Part shown: positions 7,862 to 14,256 of the stretch, piece by piece
How the letters are laid out: each line of letters opens with the position of its first letter
How positions within the stretch are numbered: position 1 is the stretch's first letter
NCBI GenBank assembly: GCA_947631725.1
Contig: CANRML010000010.1
Coordinates: forward strand, 1 to 21,073
Length of the DNA stretch: 21,073 nt
Direction of reading: 5' to 3'
DNA from: an uncultured Clostridia bacterium
Lineage (GTDB): Bacteria > Bacillota > Clostridia > TANB77 > CAG-508
Notes under the pieces: model-generated
The model's database searches: none
The model's input: the letters and a program-made list of their open reading frames with translations, nothing else
What the model was told of the DNA's origin: nothing
Position numbers and translations under genes: made by a program

Positions 7862-9192
7862 TATTTGGATTGCAATGAGTACACCAAATGAACTATTAAT
7901 TAAGATTTCTTCTATACCTTTAGCTTTTATAGAAAGTCCATTGAGTTTTTATCTTATTGCATCTGTTTTAAATTTAAGTGTAAATCGTAAAGAGAAACTT
8001 ATGTATATCTTTAGTACTGCTATCGTGTCACTCATATCATTGTTTTTCTTAGTTACACCTTTTAACTTGATTTTTAATTATATTTCTTTATTCATAATAA
8101 TTCATTTCACTTTGAAAACTAATACTTTAAAAACTATTGTTGCTGCTGTATTACCTAGTATTGTATTTACAATTGTGCAAAGTTTAATATTTAATCCATA
8201 TATTAGGCTGTTAAATATCACATTTGAACAAGCAATGACTACATTTATTTATAAGATACCTTTCACTTTGTTTATGTATTTGAGTATTTTCTTAATAATA
8301 TTTTTAATAAAAAACCAAAAGCTCTCATTAGTTATACCTGAAGATTTAGATAGAAAAACAAAGTCTCTTATAATATTCAATTTATTATTTGGATTAATTT
8401 ATATTGTTATTGAAATCATAATAACTATGAAATATCTTAATACTCTACCTTTGACATATACTTTTGCTAATTTCATTATGTTATTACTATATTTTTGCAT
8501 TAGTTTATATAGCATATCAAAAGTTGTAAAATTAACTACAACTACTAGACAATTAGAAAGCGCAGAAGAATATAATAAAACATTACGTATCTTACATGAT
8601 AATGTTAGAGGTTTCAAACATGATTTTGATAATATTGTTACAACAATTGGTGGATATGTAAATACAGATGATATTGAAGGATTAAAAAAGTATTACGTAC
8701 AGTTGCAACAAGATTGTGAAAAAGTAAATAACTTATATATTTTAAATCCAAACAGTATAAATAATCCTCGGCATATATAACTTATTAACTTCAAAATATC
8801 ATGAAGCAACTGAAAAAGGTATAAATGTTAATATTTATTATCTTTTAGATTTAAATGACTTACATATGAAGATTTATGAATTTGCTAGAATTCTTGGTAT
8901 CTTGCTCGATAATGCGATAGAAGCTGCTGAAAATAGTAAAGAGAAAATAATAAATATTTCTTTTAGGAGAGATTCAAATAATCATAGAAATACTATACTT
9001 ATTGAAAATAGTTATTCTAACAAAGATGTAGATACAGAAAAAATATTTGAAAAGGGAATAACTGAAAAAGAAAATCATACTGGTCTTGGATTATGGGAAA
9101 TTAGGAAAATCCTTTCTAAGAATAACAATGTTAATCTATATACATCTAAAACCGATATATTATTTCAGCAACAATTGGAAATTTATTTTTAA
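7842..9192 (+). pseudogene. agrC: AgrC-like sensor histidine kinase, frame broken at 8769
   Basis: The first frame (7842-8780) encodes 312 aa: six or seven membrane segments between residues 24 and 225 (peptide-sensing region), then the H-box GFKHDFDNIVTTIGGY with phospho-acceptor H260. It ends with the family-typical LNPNSINNP, then reads R-H-I-stop. In the +1 frame the sequence continues at 8770 as GIYNLLTSKYHEATEKGI, then the N-box LLDNAIEAAENS and G-box GLGLWEIRKIL, to the stop at 9190-9192. Skipping C8769 joins both parts into about 449 aa, the normal AgrC length. The break is at CCT-CGG. CGG is an arginine codon I found in frame nowhere else in the confident genes here. It may be a mutation, a sequencing or assembly error, or a +1 frameshift. 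Without the second part the kinase has no ATP-binding domain. Confidence 0.88.
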
Positions 9193-9196
9193 ATTA

Positions 9197-9221
9197 GAAA
9201 AACAGCCTAAGGCTGTTTTTT
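9197..9221. terminator. Bidirectional terminator between agrAC and agrDB
   Basis: AAAACAGCC and GGCTGTTTT form a 9-bp perfect stem with loop TAA, followed by T in the rightward direction and by a T-run in the leftward direction too. It lies a few bases after the kinase stop and about 75 bases beyond agrD, so it can end both converging transcripts. Confidence 0.85.
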
Positions 9222-9257
9222 GGGATTACTTCATAATAACATTAGAGTTATATGTAG

Positions 9258-9285
9258 CTTAATTAAAACCACTGTTTTAACTAAG
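9258..9285. repeat. 12-bp inverted repeat downstream of agrD
   Basis: CTTAATTAAAAC (9258-9269) and GTTTTAACTAAG (9274-9285) pair over 12 positions with one G-T, loop CACT. No T-run follows, so it is not a classical terminator. It sits 13 bases downstream of agrD and could protect the 3' end of the agrBD message or bind a regulator. Confidence 0.6.
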
Positions 9286-9297
9286 ATTGATTATAAA

Positions 9298-9417
9298 TTA
9301 ATCTTTTTTGATTAAGCTTGCTGGCATTTTTGGTTGATGCATTAAGCAGAATATAACACAAGCTGAATTTGTAGATTTTGCATATTTTTCAGCAATTTTA
9401 GATAATATTTTTAACAT
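9298..9417 (-). CDS. agrD: AgrD-like cyclic autoinducer peptide precursor
   Basis: A 39-codon gene. The product begins with an amphipathic leader, MLKILSKIAEKYAKS (1-15), then the core TNSACVIFCLMHQPKMP (16-32), and ends ASLIKKD. This is the layout of AgrD: amphipathic N-terminus, cysteine-containing core, and a recognition tail resembling [Y/D/H][E/Q]P..P. By alignment with the S. aureus and Listeria tails, AgrB would cut after M26 and join its carboxyl to a cysteine thiol. The ATG at 9417 has AAGGGGG 8 bases upstream. It lies 57 bases after agrB, on the same strand. There are two cysteines (C20 and C24). With the predicted cut, C20 gives a 7-residue ring rather than the usual five, so the mature peptide is uncertain. 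Confidence 0.92.
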   Translation of the reverse strand: MLKILSKIAEKYAKSTNSACVIFCLMHQPKMPASLIKKD

Positions 9418-9474
9418 AGGAAATTCCCCCTTTTTAAATTTTTATATAATACAAAGCATTGCCGACAAATGCTT

Positions 9475-10110
9475 TTATGTATTATCTGTTACACTATTTG
9501 TTGAAACATTGTATACTTCATATCCATACTTATTATTAGTTATTTTATATGCTAATTTTGTAATAGTACATGTTTGAATAAAGTATCCTATTATGATGAT
9601 ATTGGAAATAATTTGATTATTGATTACTGCTGCTATAACTAGTGCAATTGTTAATATTAAATATGATAAAATTTGTTTTTGCCTTCTATCCTTTTTTCTT
9701 AAAATTGGAACATTTTCTGTATCTGCTGGTGCATATAATTTGATCATCACCATTGCAAAAACCCAAATAGATATGATCATTACTAATTTTACAAGTCTAT
9801 CTAGTATTATATATTTAGATAAAATTGCAGGCACGCAATACATTGCTGTTGTTATAACAATACATCCAATATGAGTCTTTAGATGAAATCCTCCAGAACA
9901 TACACGATATGGCATAATTATTAAAAATGTAATTAATGTTAATTTAAGTTCTCCTAATAGATATGCAATACCTAGCATTATAAAAATTTTAGGGATTTCT
10001 CCAATTATATTTTGTAATCCATAATATATAATTTCAGCTCTTTCGTCATCAACCTCTGGCATTTCTTTTCTCATCTTATTTGTGAGAAACATGCAAATTT
10101 TATCAATCAT
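9475..10110 (-). CDS. agrB: AgrB-like peptide-processing membrane protease
   Basis: A 211-aa integral membrane cysteine endopeptidase that trims and cyclises AgrD. The catalytic pair is present in PYRVCSGGFHLKTHIGC: H76 and C83, seven residues apart as in S. aureus AgrB (H77, C84). A second family mark, APADTENVPI, is at 127-136. Several membrane segments are visible (about 42-66, 84-100, 107-124, 147-163, 168-182). The start ATG at 10110 has GAGGTGAG about 6 bases upstream; a GTG nine bases earlier overlaps that site. The long tail after the last membrane segment (KYGYEVYNVSTNSVTDNT) is common in clostridial versions. It is the first gene of the leftward agrBD operon. Confidence 0.95.
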   Translation of the reverse strand: MIDKICMFLTNKMRKEMPEVDDERAEIIYYGLQNIIGEIPKIFIMLGIAYLLGELKLTLITFLIIMPYRVCSGGFHLKTHIGCIVITTAMYCVPAILSKYIILDRLVKLVMIISIWVFAMVMIKLYAPADTENVPILRKKDRRQKQILSYLILTIALVIAAVINNQIISNIIIIGYFIQTCTITKLAYKITNNKYGYEVYNVSTNSVTDNT

Positions 10111-10137
10111 TTTTCTCACCTCATTGTTTCTGATTTG

Positions 10138-10146
10138 ATTTTATCA
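10138..10146 (-). promoter_or_regulatory. Possible extended -10 promoter of agrBD
   Basis: On the minus strand TGATAAAAT carries an extended -10 (TG, one base, TAAAAT). No good -35 exists 16-18 bases upstream, where the sequence is T-rich. A weak -35 is what an activator-dependent promoter such as an AgrA target would show, but no repeat motif confirms it. Confidence 0.35.
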
Positions 10147-10164
10147 TTTGCATGTCCTCAAATA

Positions 10165-10233
10165 AAAAAAGTTTTACAAAACCCTAAAATCATTTTATAT
10201 GATTTCATTTTTTGAATTTCGTAAAACTTTTTT
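10165..10233 (-). terminator. Long-stem terminator-like structure after the pseudouridine synthase
   Basis: AAAAAAGTTTTAC and GTAAAACTTTTTT (13-bp perfect arms, 10221-10233 and 10165-10177 on the minus strand) enclose 43 bases. These contain a second hairpin, AAATCAT with ATGATTT (10187-10205). The 3' arm runs into T residues in the minus direction. It probably ends the rRNA-modification operon before agrB. The nested fold is larger than an ordinary terminator. Confidence 0.55.
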
Positions 10234-10260
10234 ATATTTTTATAAAATTTACATAATTTA

Positions 10261-10944
10261 TCAAAGAGTGTTAAAATTCCATTTCCAAGTTCCTGTATTT
10301 TGTGGAAATAATTTAAATTCCAAGTTTTCATTACTAATTGGATGCTTAAATTGTAAGTGATATGCCCATAAAGCAATTTGCTTATTTTTCCCTCTTGTCC
10401 CATATTTTTGATCACCAAAAATACTGTGTCCGCTATTTGCCATTTGCAAACGAATTTGATGATGTCTGCCTGTATATAAATCTATCTTGACCAAACTTAA
10501 ATCTTTATCTTGCTTATATCCTAGTACCTCATATTCTAGTTTTGCATATTTTGCACCTTTTTTATCTTTAGTTACTACTTTACTTATATTATTTCTTTCA
10601 TCTTTATATACATAATCTTCTAAAATTCCTGACTTTTCTTTGAAACTTCCATCTACAACTGCTATATATTGTTTTTTTATTGTTTTTTCTCTTACTTGAT
10701 TATTTAATCTGCTTGCTGCTTTTGATGTCTTTGCAAATACCATAACCCCACCTACTGGTCTATCTAATCTATGTACCAAACCTATATATACATTTCCAGG
10801 CTTATTATATTTTTCCTTTATATATTGTTTTACAATAGAAAGCATATCTATATCACCAGTTTTATCAGATTGTGATGGTATATTAATAATTTTTTCGACA
10901 ACAATAATATGATTATCTTCATATATTACATTTAATTTTTCCAT
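10261..10944 (-). CDS. RluA-family pseudouridine synthase
   Basis: A 227-aa pseudouridine synthase of the RluA/RluC/RluD family, converting uridine to pseudouridine in rRNA or tRNA. Motif II, LVHRLDRPVGGVMVF, holds the catalytic aspartate D61; RluA enzymes more often read HRLDxxTSG. Other marks are IYEDNHIIVVEK at the start, KTIKKQYIAVVDG, LYTGRHHQIRLQMANSGHSIFGDQKYG and IALWAYHLQFKHP. There is no S4 domain, so it is a short form; the target uridine cannot be told. The ATG at 10944 is set by GGAGTGAA inside the last codons of the upstream methyltransferase, whose stop is 1 base away, showing translational coupling. Confidence 0.93.
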   Translation of the reverse strand: MEKLNVIYEDNHIIVVEKIINIPSQSDKTGDIDMLSIVKQYIKEKYNKPGNVYIGLVHRLDRPVGGVMVFAKTSKAASRLNNQVREKTIKKQYIAVVDGSFKEKSGILEDYVYKDERNNISKVVTKDKKGAKYAKLEYEVLGYKQDKDLSLVKIDLYTGRHHQIRLQMANSGHSIFGDQKYGTRGKNKQIALWAYHLQFKHPISNENLEFKLFPQNTGTWKWNFNTL

Positions 10945-10945
10945 T

Positions 10946-11821
10946 TTATTCACTCCAACGGCCATAAATGCCACATGGTAAAATAAGGTTAGATTCTTCC
11001 ATAGGAAGTCCTATTTCGCCTGATTCTACTTTTCCTTTATATTTCTTTGCTACAGTTAGATATATTATATCTTCTAAAACCTTACTTGATATACCTGTTG
11101 TATATGAATTTATCAAGAAAAATAATGGTTTTTTAGATAATACTTTTGTACACAATTCTACTAAATCATATAAATTGTTTTCAAATTGCCATACCTCTCC
11201 ATTTGCTCCTCTTCCATATGATGGTGGATCCATAATGATTGCATCATATTTATTACCTCTTCTTATCTCTCTATTTACAAATTTTATTACATCATCAACT
11301 ATAAAGCGAACTGGTTTATCTTCTAATCCAGATGATATAACATTTTCTTTTGCCCATGTTGTCATCCCTTTTGAACTATCTACATGACATACAGAAGCTC
11401 CTGCAGATAAACACGCAACTGTAGCTCCTCCTGTATATGCAAATAAATTTAATACTTTAATTTCTGATTTCCTTTTTTCCTTTGCCTGTTTTATTGTTTC
11501 TATCATCCAATCCCAATTAACAGCTTGTTCAGGAAACAATCCTGTATGTTTAAATCCCATTGGTTTAATGTTAAATGTTAAATTTTTATATTTAATTTGC
11601 CATTTCTGTGGTAATTTTTTATTAAATTTCCATGAGCCCCCACCTGTTTTACTTCTATGATATATTGCATTTATTTTGTTCCATTTTGCAGGAAAGCTTT
11701 TTTGTTTCCAAATAATCTGTGGGTCTGGTCTAGATAAAATAATGTCTCCCCATTTTTCTAATTTTTGTCCATCTGCCATATCTAATATTTTATAATCTTT
11801 CCATTGGTTTGCTATCTTCAT
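10946..11821 (-). CDS. Class I SAM-dependent RNA methyltransferase
   Basis: A 291-aa methyltransferase of the Methyltrans_SAM group related to RlmI/RlmK-type rRNA enzymes, but lacking their N-terminal PUA domain. The SAM-binding motif I is VLNLFAYTGGATVACLSAGA (123-142). HVDSSKG (146-152) is motif II, VDDVIKFV (175-182) motif III, and the catalytic block is IIMDPPSYGRGANGEVW. The segment GFKHTGLFPEQAVNWDWM (89-106) is typical of the family. The ATG at 11821 has AAAGGAGA about 7 bases upstream. It is paired with the RluA-type enzyme, a common combination in Clostridia. The exact base modified is not known. Confidence 0.9.
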   Translation of the reverse strand: MKIANQWKDYKILDMADGQKLEKWGDIILSRPDPQIIWKQKSFPAKWNKINAIYHRSKTGGGSWKFNKKLPQKWQIKYKNLTFNIKPMGFKHTGLFPEQAVNWDWMIETIKQAKEKRKSEIKVLNLFAYTGGATVACLSAGASVCHVDSSKGMTTWAKENVISSGLEDKPVRFIVDDVIKFVNREIRRGNKYDAIIMDPPSYGRGANGEVWQFENNLYDLVELCTKVLSKKPLFFLINSYTTGISSKVLEDIIYLTVAKKYKGKVESGEIGLPMEESNLILPCGIYGRWSE

Positions 11822-11852
11822 ATAATTATCTCCTTTTGCTTGGAATACATAT

Positions 11853-11881
11853 ATTTTACCATATTTTTGTAATAAATTCAA
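11853..11881 (-). promoter_or_regulatory. Promoter of the methyltransferase operon
   Basis: On the minus strand TTGAAT (11876-11881), 17-bp spacer, TAAAAT (11853-11858), with TG one base before the -10. The leader would be about 25 bases to the methyltransferase start. Confidence 0.65.
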
Positions 11882-11883
11882 AT

Positions 11884-11913
11884 AAACTGCTAATTATATA
11901 AAACTAGCAGTTT
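11884..11913 (-). terminator. Hairpin ending the small membrane protein gene
   Basis: AAACTGCTA and TAGCAGTTT form a 9-bp perfect stem with a 12-base loop overlapping the stop codon of the gene at 11894-12112. The T-tract after it is short, so termination may be partial. Confidence 0.5.
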
Positions 11914-12112
11914 GTAGTGTTTTCATAAAATAGTATATTAGGAAAAAATTTATGCAGGAAAATATTATAAATAGTATTATTACTAAACTAATGAATTTAT
12001 GTCTTTTTACCTTTTGAATTACTCTACTTTTCCAATTTTCTTTTGGCATCTGTAATCGATTCACCTTACTATTATATGTAATCTTAAAAATTTCATCTTT
12101 TGCATATTCCAT
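11894..12112 (-). CDS. Small single-pass membrane protein, 72 aa
   Basis: I do not recognise this protein. The N-terminal half is basic and hydrophilic (MEYAKDEIFKITYNSK, then KENWKSRVIQKVKRHK), followed by one membrane segment (about residues 42-63, SLVIILFIIFSCINFFLIYY) and a short tail. The charge pattern suggests the N-terminus faces the cytoplasm. The ATG at 12112 is chosen for AAGGGGG about 5-6 bases upstream; longer readings lack a site. It is divergent from the HD-GYP gene and ends in a hairpin. It may be an unclassified regulator or a small anchor; there is no evidence for either. Confidence 0.65.
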   Translation of the reverse strand: MEYAKDEIFKITYNSKVNRLQMPKENWKSRVIQKVKRHKFISLVIILFIIFSCINFFLIYYFMKTLQTASFI

Positions 12113-12184
12113 AAAATCCCCCTTAATATATATATGTATAAATTTTTCCAAATATTCCAAAATATTGAAAATTCTTTTTTTATA

Positions 12185-12213
12185 TTGAACTTTTTTAGTT
12201 TTAATGTTAATAT
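12185..12213 (+). promoter_or_regulatory. Possible promoter of the HD-GYP gene
   Basis: TTGAAC (12185-12190), 17-bp spacer, TAATAT (12208-12213). The predicted start (about 12220) lies just before the ribosome-binding site GAAAGGA, so the leader would be very short. Confidence 0.4.
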
Positions 12214-12231
12214 TAATATTGAAAGGACGGT

Positions 12232-13188
12232 ATGAATATGAAGGAAGTCGTATTTGATTTTTATTCACCTATTGTTTTAAAATCATATAACTTAGATAAA
12301 ACTATGCAATATCAATTAAATATTTTAGGAAGTTTAGATGTATTTACAAGAACTCATTGTGAAAATGTCGCTAATATTACTTGCCGTCTTTGTGAAAGAT
12401 TGCATTGTACTAAAGGGTTTACTGAATACTGCACAATTTGTGCATATTTACATGATATTGGAAAACAATTTATTCCACCTAGTATTTTGCAAAAGCCAGC
12501 TAAATTAACTGATGAAGAATATGAAGTTATGAAAACACATACTACTATTGGTTATGATATTTGTATGAACGATTTAAAATTAAGACCTTATGCTGCAGGA
12601 CCTATTTATCATCATGAGGCTTTAAATGGTTCTGGTTATCCAAAAGGATTAACAAAAAAAGATATTCCTTATGAAGGACAAATTATCAGAGTTGCAGATG
12701 AATTTGATGCTATTGTTAGTAAAAGGCAATATAAATCACATATTGGTATATCTGATACTTTAAAAATATTAATTGAAAATACTAAACCATTACAGCAAGA
12801 TGCTAATAAAATAAATGCCTTAAATAAAGTAGTAGAAAATGCAAAGCTTGGAAAAAATAATCCTACTATTGTAAAAGCTTTAATTTCTGTCGTTATAGAG
12901 GATACAGAATATGAAATATATTGTATAACAGAATATCTTAATAGTTTAAAAGATACTTTAAAAAGATTACAAAAAGCTAGAGAATATGAAGAAAAAATGA
13001 ATTCTGCCAAAAATGAAAAGAAGAAACAATATTTTCTAGAAGGTATTAAAGTATTTTTAGAAAAAAATGAAACTGTTGAAAACTATCACAGTATTTTGGA
13101 AGAATATGAAACTACTTTCGCTCAAAAGCAAAAACAAATTGATTATCTTCGCAGTGAAATTAAGATTATAAAAAAGTTAAAAGTGTAA
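12232..13188 (+). CDS. HD-GYP domain phosphodiesterase
   Basis: A 318-aa cytoplasmic HD-GYP protein; such enzymes hydrolyse cyclic di-GMP or related nucleotides. Metal-ligand motifs are all visible: TRTHCENV (H42), LHDIGK (H74, D75), H103, HHEALNGSGYPKGL (H127, H128, GYP at 135-137) and VADEFDAIVS (154-163). About 10-180 is the HD-GYP domain. The rest is a lysine- and glutamate-rich helical, probably coiled-coil segment (about 220-318). There is no sensor or receiver domain in front, only about 30 residues, so what controls it is unclear. Start ambiguity: ATG at 12232 is 4 bases after AAAGGA and ATG at 12238 is 10 bases after it. A strong terminator follows. Confidence 0.88.
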   Translation: MNMKEVVFDFYSPIVLKSYNLDKTMQYQLNILGSLDVFTRTHCENVANITCRLCERLHCTKGFTEYCTICAYLHDIGKQFIPPSILQKPAKLTDEEYEVMKTHTTIGYDICMNDLKLRPYAAGPIYHHEALNGSGYPKGLTKKDIPYEGQIIRVADEFDAIVSKRQYKSHIGISDTLKILIENTKPLQQDANKINALNKVVENAKLGKNNPTIVKALISVVIEDTEYEIYCITEYLNSLKDTLKRLQKAREYEEKMNSAKNEKKKQYFLEGIKVFLEKNETVENYHSILEEYETTFAQKQKQIDYLRSEIKIIKKLKV

Positions 13189-13213
13189 AAGATCAGGAAT
13201 TCCCTGATCTTTT
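13187..13213. terminator. Bidirectional terminator between the HD-GYP and mazF genes
   Basis: AAAAGATCAGG and CCTGATCTTTT form an 11-bp stem with a five-base loop, with T-runs for both directions. It overlaps both stop codons of the converging genes. Confidence 0.9.
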
Positions 13214-13557
13214 TATAATCCAAAACTAACTCCTAAAGCATTATTTATTTGGTTTATTACTTTTTCATCTTCTATATGACCTATTTTTTCTTTTAATCTA
13301 CTTTTGTCTATTGTTCTAATTTGCTCAGTTAATATAACAGAATCGCTTTTTAATCCACAAGATTTGCTATCTACTTCTATATGTGTTGGAAGTTTTGTTT
13401 TTGTTGTTTGAGAGGTTATTGCTGCTGCAATAACTGTTGGACTATATTTATTTCCCAAATCATTTTGTATAATTAAAACTGGTCTAATGCCTCCTTGTTC
13501 TGAACCAACTACTGGACTTAAATCTGCATAAAACATATCTCCTCTTTTTATTGTCAT
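13213..13557 (-). CDS. MazF/NdoA (EndoA)-like endoribonuclease toxin
   Basis: A 114-aa PemK/MazF-fold protein very like the NdoA/EndoA group, which cuts mRNA at short sequences such as UACAU in Bacillus. Marks are KRGDMFYADLSPVVGSEQGG (N-terminal strand with the GSEQGG catalytic loop), RPVLIIQND, TVIAAAITSQTTKTKLPTH and VILTEQIRTIDKSRL. All are intact, so it should be an active fold. The ATG at 13557 has AGGAG about 8 bases upstream. In Bacillus the antitoxin gene directly precedes it; here the upstream 50 bases are non-coding and then comes a GerS-related gene. No small antitoxin gene is visible between them, so the toxin is solitary in this window. Confidence 0.92.
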   Translation of the reverse strand: MTIKRGDMFYADLSPVVGSEQGGIRPVLIIQNDLGNKYSPTVIAAAITSQTTKTKLPTHIEVDSKSCGLKSDSVILTEQIRTIDKSRLKEKIGHIEDEKVINQINNALGVSFGL

Positions 13558-13628
13558 TATCTTCACTCCTAAGTTCATATATTGTCAAGTTTTATACTCT
13601 TTTTATTAGTTCGAAATAAAGATGTATT

Positions 13629-14216
13629 TTAATTGTTTTTAATCTTTACCTCATTATATAATATGTAAATTGTAGTTTTTTGGTTATCTGATTTTATCTC
13701 CATTTGTAATGGTTTAGATGTTTTTTTGTCTAATGTTAGTATCTTATATTTTATATATGGATTTTCTGAACTAGAGGTTGTTTCTAAAATAATTGTATCT
13801 CCTTCTTCCTTCATAGAACTTGTTTTATTTTGTTTATATTCTTCTATAAAACTAATTAAGTCAATACAATTATTAGCTATATATGGATAATTTTCTATTA
13901 CATTTGTAAGATTTAATCTGCTGTTTTCTAAAATCAATTTTTCAGCTTTTTGAGTTATTTTTATTCCTTTTATATTACTAGGTTCAATTATTTCTTGTGA
14001 GCTTTCTATATCTCTTTTATAGCTTTGTTTAATTTTATATCTATTTTCATTTTTATTGCTATATACTGTCATATCAATTATAGCTTCATATGAACTAATA
14101 TTAAAAATATCAATTTCTTGACTATTAGTATCTTTCCCAATTTTTAAATTTTTTATACAAACTACACAAATAATTGCAAGTATAGAAAAAAGAATAAGTA
14201 TAATTTTCTTTTTCAA
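13629..14216 (-). CDS. GerS-related, membrane-anchored lipoprotein-like protein
   Basis: A 195-aa exported protein resembling the GerS-related family of Clostridia. In C. difficile, GerS is a lipoprotein needed for cortex degradation during germination. It has an N-terminal hydrophobic anchor (about 4-22), an ISSYEAIIDMTVYSNKNENR strand pattern, then EIIEPSNIKGIKITQKAEKLILENSRL (82-108). ENYPYIANN and FIEEYKQN follow, and a final beta region (KPLQMEIKSDNQKTTIYILYNEVKI) recalls LolA-like folds. The hydrophobic stretch contains cysteines but no good lipobox, so lipid attachment is doubtful. The start is TTG with AGGAGGG about 6 bases upstream. It is downstream of dusB by 40 bases. The family link is from remembered sequence pattern, so moderate. 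Confidence 0.65.
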   Translation of the reverse strand: MKKKIILILFSILAIICVVCIKNLKIGKDTNSQEIDIFNISSYEAIIDMTVYSNKNENRYKIKQSYKRDIESSQEIIEPSNIKGIKITQKAEKLILENSRLNLTNVIENYPYIANNCIDLISFIEEYKQNKTSSMKEEGDTIILETTSSSENPYIKYKILTLDKKTSKPLQMEIKSDNQKTTIYILYNEVKIKNN

Positions 14217-14256
14217 TAAAATCCCTCCTGCTTATACTTATTCTTTTAAATTTTTT

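Noticed and set aside
8866..9192. A separate 108-aa ATPase-domain protein
   Set aside because: No ribosome-binding site at its first ATG, and codons from 8770 onward in the same frame continue the AgrC sequence; it is the second half of agrC.
7842..9192. Claim that agrC is certainly recoded by the ribosome
   Set aside because: A single extra base or sequence error explains the data as well; no stimulatory structure or known slip motif was found, so only the possibility is reported.
10158..10418. 86-aa minus-strand frame overlapping the pseudouridine synthase end and the inverted repeat
   Set aside because: It runs out of frame within a confident gene and through a hairpin; no ribosome-binding site.
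12113..12184. Palindrome-like AATATT repeats upstream of the small membrane protein
   Set aside because: They are what random AT-rich DNA gives; arms do not pair over more than a few bases with consistent spacing.
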